From NCBI RefSeq assembly GCF_900119165.1, contig NZ_FPJG01000006.1:310001-374000 (forward strand): DNA of 64,000 nt, read 5' to 3'. Of the stretch, positions 60,640 through 64,000 are shown piece after piece. The number at the start of each line of letters is the position of its first letter. Positions within the stretch are counted from its first letter, which is position 1. A model generated the notes under the pieces. That model did no database searches. It was not told where the DNA came from and saw nothing but the letters and a program-made list of their open reading frames with translations. Position numbers and translations under genes: made by a program. Source of the DNA: Amycolatopsis australiensis (GTDB taxonomy: Bacteria > Actinomycetota > Actinomycetes > Mycobacteriales > Pseudonocardiaceae).

Positions 60640-60992
60640 GGGTCTCCCTGTTCGTGTGTCGGACGGAAAACGGGCGCGCTGAACCGCCGGTTCACCATGG
60701 AACCGTTGGGACACAACGGAAAACGCGGTCAGCTGGCGTCGGCGGAATATTCGCGCCAACCGGGCGGAGCGTCCAGGCGTGATCAAAGAATGAGAATTGA
60801 CCCGGTCGGGTGAATTTCCCACGACGCGGACCGAGTTGCACGCGCCGATTACACCGAAAGGGTGAATACGACTACGCGCCGACGTCTAGACCAATCGGCT
60901 GTGTCACCGTTGGTCACAATGGTGCAGCCCCGGCGCCTGAACGCCGGGGCTGCGCGTTACGAACTCGTTATGAAGTGCCGGGAACTTTCGCC
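60640..60992. other. Non-coding region upstream of propeller operon
   Basis: A 353-bp stretch between the zinc-ribbon gene and the propeller gene, both on the minus strand. It carries the terminator of the zinc-ribbon gene at its right end (60924-60953) and presumably the promoter of the propeller operon; no clear -10/-35 pair is seen. No gene. Confidence 0.7.
60924..60953 (-). terminator. Terminator after zinc-ribbon gene
   Basis: A perfect 12-bp stem (GCAGCCCCGGCG and its complement, arms 60924-60935 and 60942-60953, 6-nt loop) 39 bp past the stop. Only a weak T-rich tail follows. Confidence 0.75.
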
Positions 60993-61634
60993 TCAGAGCT
61001 TGGTGCCGCAGTCGGAGCAGAACAGCGCTCCCGGCTTGTTGCCGTCGTTCCCGCAGCCGGCGCAGCGGACTTTGCTGGCCAGCGCGGTGCCGCAGGAGGA
61101 GCAGAACTTCCCGCCGTCGGCCTTCAGGCCGCAGCCCGGGCACGTGACCTTCGCGCGGGTGTCGATGTCCAGGCCCGAAGTCCAGTCCTTTTCGCGCACC
61201 TTGTCCCAGATCTGGTCGCGCTGCGCGGACGCCTGCGCGCGCGAGATCTCCTCGGCGACGCTCGGCGAGCACCGCAGGCACTGGCCGATCTCCTCGTTCC
61301 AGCACTGGTCGTGGCACATCCAGTCGCCGCAGCCCCGGCACTGGCGGAAGCTCGGGGTGATCTCCTTGACCGCCGCGGCCAGCGCGCGGTCCTTGGCGGG
61401 CGAATTCGTCGCGCGGTCGTAGCGCCACTGGTCGGCCGAGTTGCTCAGGTCCCGCAGCGTCCCGCCGAAGAACGAGCCGACGGCCCGAAGCACGCTTCGC
61501 CCGGTCTCGACGTTGTCGCGCTGGAATGCGGACCGATAGCCGTTGCCGCAACGTTCACAGCGGAACTCGAACTGATATCCCTGCGTGTTCGACAGGTCCG
61601 AGAAGTTGTCCGTGAAGGGCACAGAGTCAGCCAC
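60993..61634 (-). CDS. Zinc-ribbon protein of unknown function
   Basis: A 213-aa soluble protein with at least four Cys-x-x-Cys knuckles: FRCERCGNG near the start, CRGCGDWMCHDQCW...CLRC in the middle, and two tandem ribbons at the end (CPGCG...CSSCG and CAGCG...CSDCG). An acidic/basic linker with EKDWTSGLDIDTRAKV lies between. GTG at 61634 is chosen; the frame runs further upstream without support. Could bind nucleic acid or proteins. Downstream of the MFS gene on the same strand. Confidence 0.85.
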   Translation of the reverse strand: MADSVPFTDNFSDLSNTQGYQFEFRCERCGNGYRSAFQRDNVETGRSVLRAVGSFFGGTLRDLSNSADQWRYDRATNSPAKDRALAAAVKEITPSFRQCRGCGDWMCHDQCWNEEIGQCLRCSPSVAEEISRAQASAQRDQIWDKVREKDWTSGLDIDTRAKVTCPGCGLKADGGKFCSSCGTALASKVRCAGCGNDGNKPGALFCSDCGTKL

Positions 61635-61695
61635 GGCCCATCTTCGCCAGCGGGTACCGGCGGCGACGACGAGAGATTTGCCGACAACGGCCCGG

Positions 61696-62871
61696 CTACC
61701 GGCCGTCACGAGGGACGAGCAGCACCAGCGGCAGCAGCGCCAGCACCCCGCCGACGACCGCGACGAGCCCGTACCCGCCGCCGGCGAACAGCTGCCCCGA
61801 ACCGAGCCCGGCCAATGCCGACGCCGACCACACGACCGCGTCGACGGTGCCCTGCATCCGGCTGCGCGTCTCCGGCGCGAGGTCCCGGCTCAGCTGCGCG
61901 CTGCCGCCGACGAACACGAGGTTCCACCCGTACCCGAGCAGGAACAACGCCACCGGCAGGCCCGAGGTGTGCGCGGTCGGGGCGGCGAGCGCGGTCGCCG
62001 TGGCCACCGCCAGCACGCCGAGCCCCGCGTTGACCGTGACGCGCGGGCCCCACCGGTCGGCGATCCGGCCGGACAGCGGGGCCAGCGCGAACATGCCGAT
62101 CAGGTGCGCGCCGAGGACCCAGCCGACGACGTCGAGCCCGTGCCCGTGGTTCTGCAGCTGCACCGGCGTCATGGTCATCACCGCGACCATCGTGAGCTGC
62201 GCGGCGACCATCGCGACCAGCGGCCGCGCGATCGTGGCCGGCCGCACCGGACCGCGGGCGGCGATCGGCGCCCGCGGTGGCGGGACGTGCCGTGGCAGGA
62301 ACGCCGCCGCCAGTGCCGCTCCCGCCGTGGCGAGCACGGCGACCGCGACCGGCCCGGACAGGGAGGGCCGGCCGAACCCGGCCGCGACGTCGGCCGCCGG
62401 GGCCATCAAGGCCGGGCCCGCGAGCGCGCCGATGGTCCCGCCCCAGACGACGATCGAGAGCGCGCGGCCCCGCTGTTCGTCCGGGAAGAGGTCCGCGGCC
62501 AGGTAGCGCGACAGCTGCGCGCCGCCGTTGCCGACGCCGACCAGCAGGATGCCCAGCAGGAGCGGCACCACCGACGTGGCCAGCGCGGCCGCGAATGCGA
62601 TCAGCGCGCCGGCCAGCGCGACGCCGTACCCACTGGCCAGCACGCGACGGCGGCCGTGACGCGGCAGCAGCAGTCCCGCGCCGAGCGCCCCGGCCGCGGT
62701 GCCGAGCACGCTCGCGACGCTCGGCAAACCGCTCCAGCCCGGGCCGCTGCCCGCCGCGACGATCAGCGTCGCCGCGGTGCTCAGGCCGACCGTGGCCGTG
62801 TTGAGCAGCGCGACGCCGGCGAACAACGCCGCCATCGACCGGGTCCGGCCAGTCACCGTCAAAGTCCCCAT
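61696..62871 (-). CDS. MFS transporter
   Basis: A 391-aa protein with twelve predicted membrane helices and the central cytoplasmic loop after helix 6. Motif-A-like GRIADRWGPR lies in the second half, between helices 8 and 9. A drug- or metabolite-efflux type is likely. The ATG at 62871 is preferred over 62880. Divergent from the Lrp-type regulator, with 95 bp between, so it is a likely target of that regulator. Confidence 0.92.
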   Translation of the reverse strand: MGTLTVTGRTRSMAALFAGVALLNTATVGLSTAATLIVAAGSGPGWSGLPSVASVLGTAAGALGAGLLLPRHGRRRVLASGYGVALAGALIAFAAALATSVVPLLLGILLVGVGNGGAQLSRYLAADLFPDEQRGRALSIVVWGGTIGALAGPALMAPAADVAAGFGRPSLSGPVAVAVLATAGAALAAAFLPRHVPPPRAPIAARGPVRPATIARPLVAMVAAQLTMVAVMTMTPVQLQNHGHGLDVVGWVLGAHLIGMFALAPLSGRIADRWGPRVTVNAGLGVLAVATATALAAPTAHTSGLPVALFLLGYGWNLVFVGGSAQLSRDLAPETRSRMQGTVDAVVWSASALAGLGSGQLFAGGGYGLVAVVGGVLALLPLVLLVPRDGR

Positions 62872-62966
62872 GACCAGCAACGTTAGGGAGTTCCGGCCGC
62901 GCTTCGAAGGGACGGCGAACGGGATTTCGGTCGTCCGGGCCGCGCTTCGGCAGGAAGATGGGGCCC

Positions 62967-63467
62967 ATGACCTTTCGTTCGGAAAAGCCGCTGGACGACG
63001 TCGACTGGCGGCTGCTGGAGCTGTTGCAGGCCGACGGGCGGCTGTCGTTCAAGGAGCTCGGCCGCCGGATCAGCCTGTCGGCACCGGCGGTGGCCGAGCG
63101 CGTGCGGCGGCTGGAGGAGACCGGCGTGATCACGGGCTACCGCGCGCAGGTCGACGCGCGGCGGGCGGGCCAGCCGCTGCAGGCGTTCGTCGAGATGCGG
63201 TGCGCGTTGAGCAGCTGCCTGCTGAAGACGTCGAAGTCGGCGGACTACCCGGAGGTGGTGGAGATCCACCGCCTCAGCGGCGACCACTGCACGATGCTGA
63301 AGATCCGGGCGGCGTCGCTCGAGCACTTCGAGGGGCTGCTGGAACGGCTGGGGAAGCACGGCGAGCTGCGGTCGTCGGTGGTGCTGTCGACGCAGTACGA
63401 AGGACGGCCGGTCCAGCCGCCGCCGGACGACTTCCTCCGCGCGACGAAACCCGACGGCTGGTCGTGA
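62967..63467 (+). CDS. Lrp/AsnC-family transcriptional regulator
   Basis: A 166-aa protein. N-terminal helix-turn-helix (LDDVDWRLLELLQADGRLSFKELGRRISLSAPAVAERVRRLEETGVITGYRA) and C-terminal RAM ligand-binding domain (FVEMRCA..., SGDHCTMLKIRA). It probably controls the divergent MFS gene. ATG at 62967, GGAAG upstream. Confidence 0.95.
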   Translation: MTFRSEKPLDDVDWRLLELLQADGRLSFKELGRRISLSAPAVAERVRRLEETGVITGYRAQVDARRAGQPLQAFVEMRCALSSCLLKTSKSADYPEVVEIHRLSGDHCTMLKIRAASLEHFEGLLERLGKHGELRSSVVLSTQYEGRPVQPPPDDFLRATKPDGWS

Positions 63468-63515
63468 CCCGGAAGGCGGCTGCGTCCCCGGTTCCCGGCT
63501 GATAGACGAGAAGGT

Positions 63516-64000
63516 ATGCCGATCTTCTCCCGCCGGGTGCGCGGCTGGGCCGTCACCCTCGCCGCGCTGGCCGGCCTGGCCGTCCCCGGCACCGCCGAGG
63601 CCACGCCGGCCGCGTCCCGTGCCTTCGTCGCCCTCTCCGACGTCGCGCCGTCGATCCTGCAGGACATCCGGTACGCCACCGACCACAACTTCGTCGGCCG
63701 GCGCATCGACGGGTACCTCGAGCCCACCTGCCTCCTGACCCGGCAGGCCGCCGAAGGGCTGCGGAAGGCGCAGGCGCGGCTGCTCAGGCAGGGCTACACG
63801 CTCAAGGTGTACGACTGCTACCGCCCGCAGCGGGCCGTCGACCACTTCGTGCGGTGGGCGAAGGACCTCGCGGACGAAAAGATGAAGGCGGAGTTCTACC
63901 CGGACGTCGCCAAGGACCGCCTCTTCGCCGACGGGTACATCGCCGCGAAGTCGGGACACAGCCGGGGCAGCACGATGGACCTGACGCTCGTGGCGCTCCC
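63516..64000 (+). CDS. Secreted VanX-type D-Ala-D-Ala dipeptidase, 3' end outside window
   Basis: An M15-family enzyme of which ~161 residues are in the window. A signal peptide (WAVTLAALAGLAVPGTAEA) precedes the VanX core: DIRYATDHNFVGRRIDGY, DCYRPQRAVDHF, and the zinc-site SGHSRGSTMDLTLV (His ~148, Asp ~155). The known reaction is cleavage of D-Ala-D-Ala. True VanX is cytoplasmic; the signal peptide here points to an extracytoplasmic muropeptide role rather than vancomycin resistance. No van cluster is seen nearby. Confidence 0.93.
   Translation, partial: MPIFSRRVRGWAVTLAALAGLAVPGTAEATPAASRAFVALSDVAPSILQDIRYATDHNFVGRRIDGYLEPTCLLTRQAAEGLRKAQARLLRQGYTLKVYDCYRPQRAVDHFVRWAKDLADEKMKAEFYPDVAKDRLFADGYIAAKSGHSRGSTMDLTLVAL

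Overview
The window is very GC-rich with strong GC bias at third codon positions, dense same-strand operons and many GTG starts, which fits a high-GC actinomycete. Ribosomal protein types, an ESX-4-like type VII secretion (T7SS) locus placed among ribosomal operons, many EspC/WXG-like proteins and a VanX-like dipeptidase point to Pseudonocardiaceae, most likely Amycolatopsis or a close relative. That placement is inference; no rRNA is present. I saw no tRNA, rRNA, CRISPR array, insertion sequence or phage gene.

Layout. 1-2.8 kb: a secreted-substrate pair (a large WXG-like protein running off the left edge and a small EspC-like partner). 3-5.7 kb: an acyl carrier protein, a fatty acyl-AMP ligase-like enzyme and a divergent shortened cytochrome P450. 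5.6-8.1 kb: glmM, rpsI, rplM. 8.4-27.1 kb: a full ESX-4-type T7SS locus (two WXG100 proteins, Hsp70/Rv3446c-type fusion, EccC, EccD, mycosin, two substrate-like proteins, EccB, and EccE with a long Gly/Pro repeat tract), with a lipoprotein and a DUF4333 protein inserted next to rplM. 27.1-35 kb: truA, rplQ, rpoA, rpsD, rpsK, rpsM, rpmJ, infA, map, adk, secY. 35.2-36.9 kb: a LysE-type exporter and a Pro-rich membrane protein that separate secY from the spc operon. 37-51.4 kb: the spc, S10 and str operons in order on the minus strand, rplO back to rpsL, with tuf and fusA. 51.4-52.2 kb: a long non-coding stretch with degenerate tandem repeats. 52.2-55.3 kb: a 51-aa gene and a plus-strand operon of a YbaB-like protein, an EspC-like protein, a large WXG-like substrate candidate and a membrane-anchored protein. 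55.3-64 kb: accessory genes: GNAT, an MmpS-like protein, two small secreted proteins, a polytopic membrane protein with a secreted propeller-like protein, a zinc-ribbon protein, a divergent MFS/Lrp pair and a secreted VanX-type dipeptidase cut by the right edge.

How it fits together. The gene order glmM-rpsI-rplM-esx pair-Rv3446c-like-eccC-eccD-mycP-eccB-(eccE)-truA-rplQ-rpoA matches the mycobacterial ESX-4 neighbourhood. The flanking EspC/WXG-like pairs at 1-2.8 kb and 52.5-55.3 kb are plausible clients of this machine. Observations most worth a second look: truA appears to start at CTG; an identical 17-nt leader motif lies upstream of both rpsJ and rpsL; non-coding tandem repeats occur at 10.0-10.4 kb and 51.8-52.0 kb; the P450 beside the FAAL/ACP pair lacks canonical elements; and a propeller/membrane/small-secreted-protein operon lies at 56.1-60.6 kb.
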